Assembly (NCBI RefSeq): GCF_022605725.1
Contig: NC_065550.1
Location: 4,712,001 to 4,776,000 of the forward strand
DNA length: 64,000 nt
Direction of reading: 5' to 3'
Source of the DNA: Anthonomus grandis grandis
Taxonomy: Eukaryota; Arthropoda; Insecta; Coleoptera; Curculionidae
The notes under the pieces: model-generated
Seen by the model: only the letters and a program-made list of their open reading frames with translations
Databases searched by the model: none
Told to the model about the DNA's origin: nothing
Shown here: one piece after another, positions 13,401 through 25,400 of the stretch
Layout: each line of letters begins with the position of its first letter
Position numbering within the stretch: position 1 is the first letter of the stretch
Position numbers and translations under genes: made by a program

Positions 13401-16400
13401 GTTACCTCAAAAGTAAGGTCTACGTGAATAATCCAGCTGATATAAATCAATTAAAGCAAAGTATCCAGGAGCAAATAAGATTAATATCAAGGGAAATGTG
13501 TGGACGGGTTATCAATAATCTTCGTTTTCGATTTGAAGAGTGCATACAGCGCAACGGACACGATTTAGACAACATTGTTTTTGGTTCATAAATTTCCATT
13601 GACTGTACATTAATTTGCCATAAATAAATGATCATAGAAATATGGTGTATTTGGTTTATGCAAACATCACATTGCTGATACCCTTTTTGGACACCTTGTA
13701 TGATCTCTATTGGGGATGTTGAAAGAAAATCTCATGCATGTGTTTTGTAATTTCTGATTTTTTTTTTATATAAACTTGTTATAGAGTCGGAGTATACCAC
13801 ATCTCCATAATCAAATAATGATAAAATTAGAGTTTCACAAAGGAAGTATTTAATTTTTGAGGGTAAACAGTTTTTTAGGTGATAGTAATCTGCTTTTAAT
13901 TTATTGTTGATGTGTGTTTCAAATTTTGTTGTTTCGTCAATAATTATGCCCAAGTTTTTTACTTCCGATTTAAAAGGAATGGATGGGCTCGTTATTTAAG
14001 ATAATTGACATATTATTCTTCAGGTACTCCCTTGCTTGTTTACTTTGGCTTATAAGAATTGCCTGGGATTTCGTAGCATTGATGTTAAGATTATGATCAT
14101 TGGCATATATAAATATTCTCGTTAAATCTTGATTTATTTTAAGATTACAGTCTGTCAGATCTTCACGGTTAATTGACATATAAAGTTGCGAATCGTCTGC
14201 ATATTGATGTAGTGTGCTATAAAAAAGGCAGCTATGCGTATCTGCTACATAAATAGAAAATAAAAGTGGAGATAGAATTGATCCTTGGGGGACGCCTTTT
14301 GTTATTGGTTTGTACTTTGATTTGTTTACACCGGATTCGGTTTCAATTGACACGCAACACGCTCTATTAAGCAAGAAATTTAAAAAAGAAAAAAAGTTTA
14401 TTACGGGATTGAAAAAATTATAGTACTGCAGTTTCGCAAGCATCATTTTGTGATCCAAGGTGTCAAATTTATGTTTAATGTCGTTAAGGACTTTGACCAA
14501 TCACGATGACGTACTAAACTGCTTTCTAAAGCCCGACTGACAGCTTGGAATTATTTTAAATTTTTCTGAGAAGTGACTAATTTGTTCGGAGATAAATTTT
14601 TCAATAACTTTTGACATAGTCGGTAGTATGCTGATAGGTCTAAGATCGTTAAGACTAGCCAGTTCTGGTTGAGTTCTGTTCTTATTGTAGGCTCGTCTAG
14701 CTTTATCGCGAAATTTCATTAACAGCCTAATATTTTCAGTAATCCAAGGAAACTGTTATGGCTAAAACAACTAGAAAATCTAAAAGGCATCAATTTTAAA
14801 TAAAAAAGGTGCTCTTGTTTATTTCATTTAACTCTATCAGTTTTTAAGTTATTTGCATTTTAAACATTCAGCGTATAGAAGCCACCGAAACTAGAAATTT
14901 CTTACTATGACCTTTTCACCGATGAGGCGACGTTTACTAGACGAGGTGTTTTTAATTGGAAAAACAATCATTTGTATGACTCCGAAAATCCACATGCTGT
15001 AAAGGAACGACATTTTCAGCATGAATTCAAGATAAATATTTGGTGTGGTGTGATATCTGGTTTTTTTATTCGTCCTTTTGAACTTCCCCCTAATCTGAAC
15101 GGGCCCCTCTATTTAAACTTCATTGAACAACAGTTAAACCCACTAGTAGAAGATGTACCACTAGCCATACCCATAAGGCGGAACATGTGGTTTATGCAAG
15201 ACGGGGCGCCGCTACATTTTTCTCTGTCAGTACGGCGATACCTGAATGAACATTCTCCTCACCGGTGGATTGGGTGTGGCAGTGAATTTATTTGGCCACC
15301 TAAGTCCAGACTTAAACCCTCTAGACTTCTCAATATAGTCGGTCACACATGAAGGACATTGTTTACAAAGATACAATTAATTCCATCGAAGAAATACGAC
15401 AGAAAACTCAAGAAGCTGCTAATATTATCAAAAATAATCGACAAATGTTATTAATTATTCAAAGATCTTTAAGGAGACGCTTTACAAAGTGTTTTGAAGT
15501 GGAAGGCGGGCATTTTGAGCGTTTTCCTTTAATATTGTTACTGATTGTTATTTGTTGTCTTTACCGTTGTTAGCCAGCAAAGTAGTAATTTAAAACAATA
15601 AATTCCTATTAAGCCAATGTAATAACGGTGGCTTAGGATTTTTTACGCTGAATGTTTAAAATGCAAATAACTTAAAAACTGATAGTACCTTTTTTATTCA
15701 AAATTTAACTGCCTTTTAGATTTTATAGTCGTTTTAGCCATAGCTAATTAGGTGAAAAAGATATGTTGTAATTTACCTAAGTAATAGGGTGTAACTAACG
15801 CCCTGTATAAATAGTGCTAAATTCACCACAAAATTCGTAATTTTCATGTCAAAACACATATCGCCAATTTTCAAGAAGAGACATTTCCAATTAAAATTCC
15901 AACTTTAAATACCCTGTTTCTCGTAAACCTGCAACATTTGTATAAGACAGATTACGCTCAATCGCCATATTTTGGTGTGTAGTATCTCCAGTTCAGAGAT
16001 TGCCCATTCTTAATGAATCACCCTGTATAATAATAGTCCTATTATTATATTAAAAACTCTGGGTCATAATTTCCATTAATTAGTGAACATTTTATTTTAT
16101 CTATTGTCCATAAACCGGCAATAAAATTACTTTTTTCTCAAAAACGAAACAGGATACCAAAAAAGTAAAAGGGGTCTAAAAGTTGTATTTTCACTTGCTT
16201 CATAAAAACTGATTAGAGCACGTTTTAATAAATTTAATTTAATTAGTTCTAAATAAGCCCTTTTCTTCTATTAATATCACTGCTAAAAAGAAAAAACCAT
16301 AGCAAGACTAATAGGGTAAAAGGATGGGAGATGGACCAGGAGGGTAGACGGTCCACTCAAAATATCCGGCAAGGTTTGGCAACAAGGCAAGACTAACCTG

Positions 16401-19400
16401 TCCCGTTCGCATTAAAACATTCTGCCACACAATCTAGCCAAAGCCCCAAATTTTGGCCAATCAAAATCGATGTGGCTACTTTGAGTGGCATAATGTTATT
16501 GTATGCGCTACATAAGGGGTCAGAATGTCGAGATTGTCGAGGCTTGAGGATGCACTTGTCCGCTAGAAGTGCGTTCGTTGGTTGCGTTGCGTGTTGTGCC
16601 GATTTCCCGCTCATTGTTTTTTGTTTTGGTAACATTTATGCAAAGACATTTTTATTTAAGATTGATATTTATTCATGATGACCAAAACTACCTTTAATAT
16701 TTGAGTATTCAAATGTAAGCGAAAATACTTTTTGTGCAAACTTGCTATACGAGAACGACATAAAAAGTTGGATTAAAGAGTTTGAAAAGTTAACCTCAAC
16801 TAGTTGGATTATAAAATCGCAAAAAAATAATACGCACTGTTTCGTAAGTAGGTAAGTAGTTTTATACATTTTACCAAAGATACTAGATATACCTACACTA
16901 TAGTTCGCCTATCTGTCATTTTTGTTTAGAAATATATTTATAAAAAAAAATAAGTATATGTTCTTATTTGTTTATTTGTTTTGTTTTTAGTTGTGTATTT
17001 TACTGTCACCACACAGGATTCAAAAGAGTTACCCGCACAAATATCGCACCTTTTCACGGAGTACCACGTTAAAGTATAAACTACATAATATAAAATCCAT
17101 TCAAAAAAAGAATCGTAAAAAAGAATCGTACGTAAAATAATGTACATATGTATATAACGCATACATAAACAAGCTTCATTAACTCATCATTTTATATCAT
17201 TCGTTCAATAAATACTAGTTATATAAATAGCTATTATTGTTTTAACCTTTTATATTTTAATGTACATACATATGTGATTTTTTATCTAGTATAGTTTTGA
17301 CAGTTGAAAAATTACCTATAAATCGACAGTACGTTAATTTATTTATAAATTTAAATTTAATCGGTAAAACAATAAACAAATCAAACTAATATTATTCAAA
17401 ACATAAAGTCTAAATTGTTGAAGAGTTTATTTTAAAAATAAACTCTTAAAACAAAACTAAATCTTGCTTTCTGATTGAGAACTGGCTTAAATACCTACAT
17501 CCTACATAACGAGGGTCTAACGTCATAGGGGCGTATGCGCCAAAAAGTAAATTTTACAGGAGAAATGAAAAACATTTAATTAATTTATCATAAAAGTTTG
17601 AAATATGCCTTTTAGGGGTATATAATACCCCTTAAGGGTACATTTTTACCTTTTTTTGAATAATTAAACATTTACGATAAATTAATTAAACGTTTTTCAT
17701 CTCTCCTGTAAAATTTATTTTTTGGCGGATACGCCCCTCTGACTGAGTTAGACCCTTGATATTATTTAGTTTTATTACAACTTACGAGTAGGTATAATAA
17801 TAAAATTAATACAAAATTTAATTTCCTCAAAAAAAAAGTTCTTCTAAAAATAAGTACTTATTTAGTTTTCAAAAACTGCATAGTGTTTTTTTTTTAGAAA
17901 ATTGTTGAAAAAGAAGAGTTTCAATCAAAGGGGATAATTATAAATTATTTAAAAAACCCATTTGCTCTCATAGTAGTAGCTAAAATTATGCAAAGAGCAC
18001 ATAATTTGCCATTCGCCAAAGATATAGTATTTGTTGACAGTACATCATCATGCGATTCACTAAATCATTGCTTAACGTTTTTACTGACACCTTCTTAAAT
18101 TGGTGCAGTTCCTTTAGCAATAATTATAACCTCAGGACAGCAAGTGATTATCAAGCAGGATTTGAACTGCTAAAAAACTCGGTGCCAAATTCATTTTGCG
18201 GGCAAGGTTTTCCGAAAATTTTTATGACTGATGACTCCAATTCTGAAAGATAGGCCTTAAAATCTGTGTGGCCCAATTCCAAAACTTTGCTTTGTCGGTT
18301 CTATATGTTACAAGCGGTATGGCGCTGGCTGTAAGAGAAAAAACATGGTATTCCAGCAAATCATCGAAAAGAGTTTTATCAAAACTTTCATAATATTTTA
18401 GTAGCGTCTACAGAAGATAGAGCTAACGAGGAATTTAACTTGGCAATTTTAAATTCTGCTTCATTGCCAGAATGGCAAAAACTTGCAGAAACAGGCCATT
18501 TCCCAGTTATCTAGTACCCTATTTTCTGTCCCGAGTGAAAATTCGGATAAAAAGTATGACGTTGATATTTCAAACGGAGTTTGCAGCTGTGAAGTTGGAC
18601 GGCTAGGCTCTTTTTGTGAACACCAGGCTGGAGTTCTGCATTCTTTTCAAAAAGCATCTTTAAATACTGCAAGTTTTAGTGTCGAATCAAGTTTTTTAAT
18701 GGCTCAGCTAGCTTTATAAGCTTTTTTAGGAGAGAATGTTCAAAGGATTTTTATATGCCATTTACATCTACAAATCAAAACATGACTGAACGAGTGGGTG
18801 AAGCTGACAAAAATTTGGCTACTGATGTAAACTTAAATAATGGTTTAATATCGGAAAATAATGTTAATAATCACCAAACATTAACTGACCTTGAGCAAGA
18901 GGAGAACATTAGTGAGGATCAGTTTACCTCACTTATTATTTTAATGAAGAAATATCATGTAAAATTTGGTACCACTGCCCAAAGTTCAACCAAATTTATG
19001 TCACGACTGAGGTTATTGATTTATGAACTTAAATAGAGCTGGAAGCTGCAGCCCACTTAAAGTTAAAAGGAGAACAGCTATTAATGTGCAACCAACTGCT
19101 GTTGCTCGACGAAAACCAGGAGTAGTAAGGGGATGCAAAAGAGCTCCTATAGGCCGCCCAGCCCAATGCGAATCTTTAAGAAAAAGGGCCAAACGGCCAC
19201 ATAATTTGGCAAAAAACGTTCGATCGTCCCAATGCCTTAAAACATGGCGATGCACATTAAAGTACATTAAACTTAGGTAAATTAATGTATATAAAATACA
19301 GCTATGTATAATATAAAGGATTAGTTTATATTTTTTTATTCGTTAACCTTTGCAATAAGTGTGGAAAGACTGTAGCCACCAAAAAAAAGAAAGTATAGCA

Positions 19401-22400
19401 TGGTCCGTCTATCCTACCCCTAGTGGTCCATCTCATCTCCACAGAGCAGGATAGATGGACAAATGGCACACCTGTCATTATGTATATTTTTTAGTGCCTA
19501 GAATTAATATTTTTAACTCCTAATTATACCAAAAGAAATACCAATGTTATGTTATGTTATGTTATACAGGGTGTCCCGTAATTAATTGGACATAGGTTAA
19601 TGTAGGATACCTGACATGAAAATAAACTGTTTGAGCTCAATATCGCTTAGCAAAATGTTATTGGTTTTCGTTCTACAGGGTGTTAAAACTAATTTTTTAG
19701 CAAACAATTATTGAAATATTTTGGAATCCACTGGACAGATTAATCTAAAATTTGGTGTACTCTTATTATTTGGGATGAGGAACACGAATATGATATCTAT
19801 TTTCCCATTACCACTAGATGGCGCCACATTGAGTGATTAAAATGGTCATAACTTTTTTGACCTACCTGTACGCACATTTGCGAGTGAAAATAATAAAACA
19901 GTATTTCATTCTAGTCAAAAAAGGTATACTTCTTTGATCTCCAAAAAGTAGACCATTTTCGAAATAAACGCATTTTTGTATTAGGTTGCGTATGAACAAA
20001 TTATTATCGGAGTTTTACAAAGTATGCTTTGCCTAGGATGAATACATCATAACTACGACGTGTCAAGGTGAAGTATTAATAAGTAAGTCTTTAATTTGGC
20101 TAAAGCTTGTGTTCTTGTTGTGTTATTTTCGCTTAAAAATGCCGCGTCACAATGATTTTTCTAATGCTCAGATGCGGGATATGGTATGTGTATATGCTCA
20201 AGAAAATGTTCGTAGTCGAAGAGCAGCGCAGCGTTATTTAGATCCGTATGCGGATAGAAGGCAGCCAAATCATCAAACATTTAAAGCATTGTACGATAGA
20301 TTAGGCGAAACGGGCTCATTTTGTTCAAAAAATGTAAATGCGGGAAGACCAAGGATAATTGGAGCAAATATGGAAGATGAAATTTTGGTTCGTGTTATCG
20401 AAAATCCTGAAACCAGCACAAGACGTATTGAGGCAGCCACTGGTGTAAGGAAACCTTCGGTGTCCAAAATTATACGCCAAAAAAAACTGTATCCGTATCA
20501 TTTCACTCCAGTTCAAAATCTTCTTTCTCAAAACTTTCCTGCAAGACTCCAATTCAGTCAATTTTTAAGAGAGCGCCAATTGAATGATCCATTTTTTTGT
20601 AATAAAATTTTATTTACGGATAAATAGCCACGTTCACAAGAAGAGGTGTTTTTAATTGGCGTAACAATCATATCTATTCGATGGAAAATCCTCATGCTTT
20701 CCAAGAGCACCATTTTCAACATGAGTTTTCAATAAATATTTGGTGTGGTATCTTTGGGGATTGTATTGTGGGACCGTTTGAATTGCCAGCTAAGCTTAAT
20801 GGAGAAAGTTATCTAAATTTCTTGAGGAATGATCTATCCATTCTTCTAGAAGATGTGCCCCTAAATTTAAGACGTGACAGTTGGTATATGCACGATGGTG
20901 CACCGGCACATTATTCACTGCAAGTGAGAAATTACTTGGACGAAATTGATCCTCATAAATGGATTGGTAGAGGTAGTGAATATCCGTGGCCTGCGCGTAG
21001 TCCCGATCTTAATCCCTTAGATTTTTATTTCTGGGGCTACTTGAAATCACTTGTGTATAAAAATAAAATAAATAACCGTCAGGAATTGTGGCAAAAGATT
21101 GTGGAAGGAGTCAATACCATCAGGGCCCAAGAAGAATCATTGTTTAGAGTCAGGCAAAATTTAAATAAAAGAATTAGACAATGGGTCAATGTGTCAATTT
21201 CAATAAATGTTTGGTAAAAAATTAGTTTTAACAGCCTGTAGAACGAAAACCAACATTTTGCTAAGCGATATTGAGCTCAAACGGTTTATTTTCTTGTCAG
21301 GTATCCTACATTAACCTATGTCCAATTAATTACGGGACACCCTGGATATATTTTTTCCAATTTTGTTATTTTTTTTAATTAAAGAAGCACGTTTAATTTT
21401 TAAAAATGTAGTCCATCTCTCCTCCTTTTACCCTATAAAGATTTTTACGACAAACGATGATTGTAAAAAAAATTGACACCCTGTAAATCAAATATAGCAA
21501 AAAACAGTGTGCTCAAAACTACAGTCAAATTATTTATAAATATTATATGCTACGTCTCAGCAACGTTTTGAATGTAAAATACTATTTAAGCTTTTTATGA
21601 TATATAGAATTAGTTTTAAAAACAATATAGATAATAAAGTTATTGTAACTTAAACAATGCAAATATTACTTTTTTCCAAGTTATCGAAAAATTTTCTGAT
21701 AACTAAAAATCTGATATGTATATCATGCTCTACCCTCTTATCATTTCGATTTTAAAATAACGCAATCATAAACATCAAAGTATGAATTTTTTACTTTACC
21801 TGGATCCACCAGAGCCTCTAAAATCTTGTCTTTTTCAATAAGATGATATTTCTTCAGTTTTTGCAACTTTTGCTCATTAACACACAAGCCAAAGCACTCG
21901 TAGCCCAACACCAGCACTCCTCCTGTCCTATACCACTTATTTATAATTCCAAATCTCTGTTGGGCTGCTTTAATATTTCTAAACAAATTACATTTATGGT
22001 TAACGTAATTTATAGATAATAGTAAGGAAATTATCGGGAAATAGGATAGCAAACATATTCTCACTTATTCAGCGACTATTTATTAGATCTGTATTAAATC
22101 TTCGGCAAAAAATCGAACCAACACTAAATTTTGAATAATTGACATTGAAACTATAGTTTCGATCTTGAGCGATGATTGGTCAAATAGAAATGAGAAATAA
22201 TAGAAATAGATCTCTTTTACTTGGTTCACACAAGTAAAAGAGATCTATTTTTTACCGTCAAAAGCACAGAAACTGAAATATAAATATATTGTTTCTGAGC
22301 AATACCATCGCCAATTATGACACGTAACGCTAATAACGCGGGTAATATTGGAGCTGCTTATGCTGAATTGAAGATGTTACCCAGGATTTCAGCGTTTTTG

Positions 22401-25400
22401 GATGTGTTAACTAAAATTCATTGAGACAATTAGTATGTGGGTCTATTTCTATGTTCTCTACAATAGTTAGTTTTTTACTTTTGTTAACGTTGTGTAAAAC
22501 TTTAAACTTATTTTCTGTATTGAGTAGATGACCGTATTCTTCTAAATGCATACTAAAAGCGGATCTTTTATCGTTTGGTGACTTTTGAGAAGCGATGTAT
22601 CGAAGTAAAGCAAAATTTGCTACAAATAAAACCCAAAAGCGAAGCATGAAATTACTTTAAAATTAAAAGTGTACAAGACAAAACAATATAGTCTTGCAAA
22701 TTTTATGTTAACCAGTCCATCTCCTATCTTTTAAAACTTCCCTTAGTGACATTAATCGATATACGACAGAAAATATGTCTGACAAGTTTTAGAAGAAATA
22801 GGATCCAAAAATTTCAAGCTTTGGTCACTGATAATGCTAGTGCCATCGTTAAGGCAAGGAACTTAATCCACAACAACTACAAACATATATCTGTTTATGG
22901 GCGTGTTATGTAGTTAAACTTTAAATAATATTATGTTCTAATTACGTTTACGTTATAAGGCGATAGTCCTTTAGTCTGTAAATCGCTGCTAGCTTTTTTC
23001 TTCTTAAACAAAATTAATGCTTCTTAGAAGAAGAAATTAAAACCATAATTAAAGAAATCATTAAAGCCATATTTTAGCGAGTAAGCGCCTTACTCGGTTG
23101 CCTTACGATATCTTAAGCGTTACATTATCATATGGTTGCGCTCGAATGACGTCATGTCTAACAGCTGTCAGAGTCTAAATATTATTAAATATTAGATATA
23201 CCTTATATCGGTTTTGAAGACTGACCTAAACCATAAAAACACCCATTCGTCTAAGTTTTCAAAACATTTTGAGTCTAAATCTGACCTTATACATTTTTAG
23301 GATCAGATCTAGATTGTAACAAAATACAAATTAATTTCGCCCTGAAAACGTTATTAAAGTTGACAGACATTTGTCCAAGAGGAAATACAATAAACAAAAA
23401 AGTTACTGGCGTAAACACAACCTCACTCATTTTTTTTTCCACAGAAATAAACACAAACTAATCAAAAATCAATTTAAAAATATATCCGTGCAACCTCACC
23501 TTTACGTTCTTCACTATTTTTGCAAATCTATTCGCTCTTTTGATAATTTATTCTTTTCTGCATTTTTATTTGGTTTGGATGTCTTAACTGTCTATACTAA
23601 ACTAATACTAAAAAATATAATGCTTCTCAACTCTAAAAGAATATCAAAAAATTGATATCAATATTTATTGTTTATGATTGTTTGTATAGCTTCCCTTTCA
23701 CATATCGAGTTTATTAGCGGTCTCGGGAGACCGCTAACAAACGCTTAAAGCGCCTTATACGGTGACGTCATGACTTGATCGCCCGAATGACATGTCTTAA
23801 AGACGCTTAGAAGCGCTTACTCGCTAAAATATAGCTCAACTGTCACATTTTGTCAGTCACTTTAAAACAAAATCAGGTTAAAAAAAGTAGAGCAAAGGTA
23901 ACACTTATTTTAAAACTGACTCGTTGGGAATTAATTATGTATAATTTAAAGTCTCCTTGATGCAAAACATGCTTTAATAACTTTGGCGGTTTGTGAGAAT
24001 ATTGAAGATGTTAATAGTAAACGGGTTGTAAAGTTAATTTTGACTTAAGAAATATTTTGGATACGAGTATGAAAATTATATCTTCTCATAAAGCTTATTG
24101 TTGACTATATTTCTAACGAGTTAGATGATGAGCGTCGACTAAGTCAGGTAACTGAATATTTTTCTAACACAGAAAATCATCTAGATAAAAATTGATCTTT
24201 AATATTGAAAAGTTAGTAGTGGAAGTCTTTTCTCCACAAATAAAATGCTAATCTTCTAATTTCAAATTTCAGGAGTGATGCGTTTCGGCAAGTGTTCTTG
24301 CCATCATCAGACTCTAAAATATATTACAAACAGTTCAAAAACATTTACGAACTTTTTTTCCTGACAGGTGACATCAAAAATGCAGACAAAATTGTAAAAT
24401 ACTTACATAGTTACTTAACACAAACACAAATTCTAAACAATAACAAATAATACTTGTATGGTACATTGTACGGCATCTAGTAATGCCGTATAACAAAATT
24501 GAACATTCTGGGATTAGCAAATTTTTCTACTCAGTACTGGGAGCGAGTGAGAGAGAACCATCGGACCTTGTAGTGTTATAGGGTGTAAATAAATAAATAA
24601 ATAAATAAACAAATGTGTGTTAAATATGTCAATAAGTGAAAAATCAGATGTTAATGTTACTTTAAGGAATTAAAGAAAGTGTTGCTCTCAAATTTAGTTT
24701 GATCATTAATGAAAGTGTAAACGGGCGATTTGATGGCTTTATTTTTTTCCAGAAGATCCAACTTTAACCCCTTCTGACAAACGTGGAGTTCCTCGGTATC
24801 CGCCTCAGGCTCGAGTAATATGATATATATTTATATATATTTGAACTACTGTTAAAAGAGTTCTTAAAAAAATAAATATCGTCCATATAAGCCTACTATT
24901 GTTCAAGGTTTAAGGCATACAGACTACCCAAGACGATTAGAATTTTCAAACTCGTTTGTAAGGTAAAAGGTAATGTCAAGAAATACCTAATTTCAGCAAA
25001 AAAATATTTGTAAAGTGTTATACATCATTTTAAAAAAATATCTTTTTAATTTAGCAAAAAAACAAAATGGCCGCCATAAGAAAAAAAAGAAGTTGAGGAT
25101 GGAATCTCAGAACCGAAACGTCGAAAACAAAAACTGAAATCAGGTATGTGTTGTCCTTAAAAAGTTGTCCTAATAAAGTTTTTACAGATATTAAAAATCC
25201 GTTGAAATAAAAAAAATACAGCCCCTTTTCAAAAATGCAACTTTTTTATTTTTTCCAAATATTTTAAAATCGAAAGAAGATAAAATCCTTCTGAAAGCGG
25301 CACTAAATTGGTAACTAAATGCCCTACAACTTTCCCTATTTAACCAATTTTCTATCTCTTATAGTTTCCAAGATACCCATACATGTACACCCAATTTGGG

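Larger units (their letters stand above)
12170..14745 (-). pseudogene. Jockey/CR1-type LINE ORF2, split by a mariner insertion
   Basis: Minus-strand RT in pieces: LRPISILPTMSKVIEKFI (14650), a join near 14505 where sequence is missing, then FDTLDHKMMLAKLQYYNF, GVPQGSILSPLLFSIYVAD (14290) and YADDSQLYMS with both catalytic Asp. The thumb and C-terminus follow. The frame is interrupted at 13699-12477 by a mariner. On the other side it resumes in frame (RDHITPHLYNNEILTMENRR), then RIIKTGKPEYLHD and RVPLYRTTNFQKS. It is closely similar in order and wording to the more complete element at 49.8-52.8 kb, so probably the same family. Confidence 0.88.
16311..21436 (+). mobile_element. Mutator-like element (MULE) carrying a nested mariner
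   Basis: Inverted ends: ATAGGGTAAAAGG...GAGATGGAC at 16311 and its complement GTCCATCTCTCC...TTTTACCCTAT ending at 21436. Subterminal GTCCATCT/GTCCGTCT-type repeats also occur at 16331-16355 and 19400-19460. The body holds a MULE transposase gene (17950-19280). A 1.78-kb mariner (19567-21344) lies near the right end, so the original MULE was about 3.3 kb. I could not see a clear target duplication. Confidence 0.75.

Noticed and set aside
19013..19267. Minus-strand frame opposite the MULE C-terminus
   Set aside because: Antisense shadow of the Arg/Pro-rich MULE tail.
23371..23655. 94-codon open frame inside the MITE
   Set aside because: Lys/Phe/Leu-rich low-complexity translation of AT-rich DNA, with no homology recognised.
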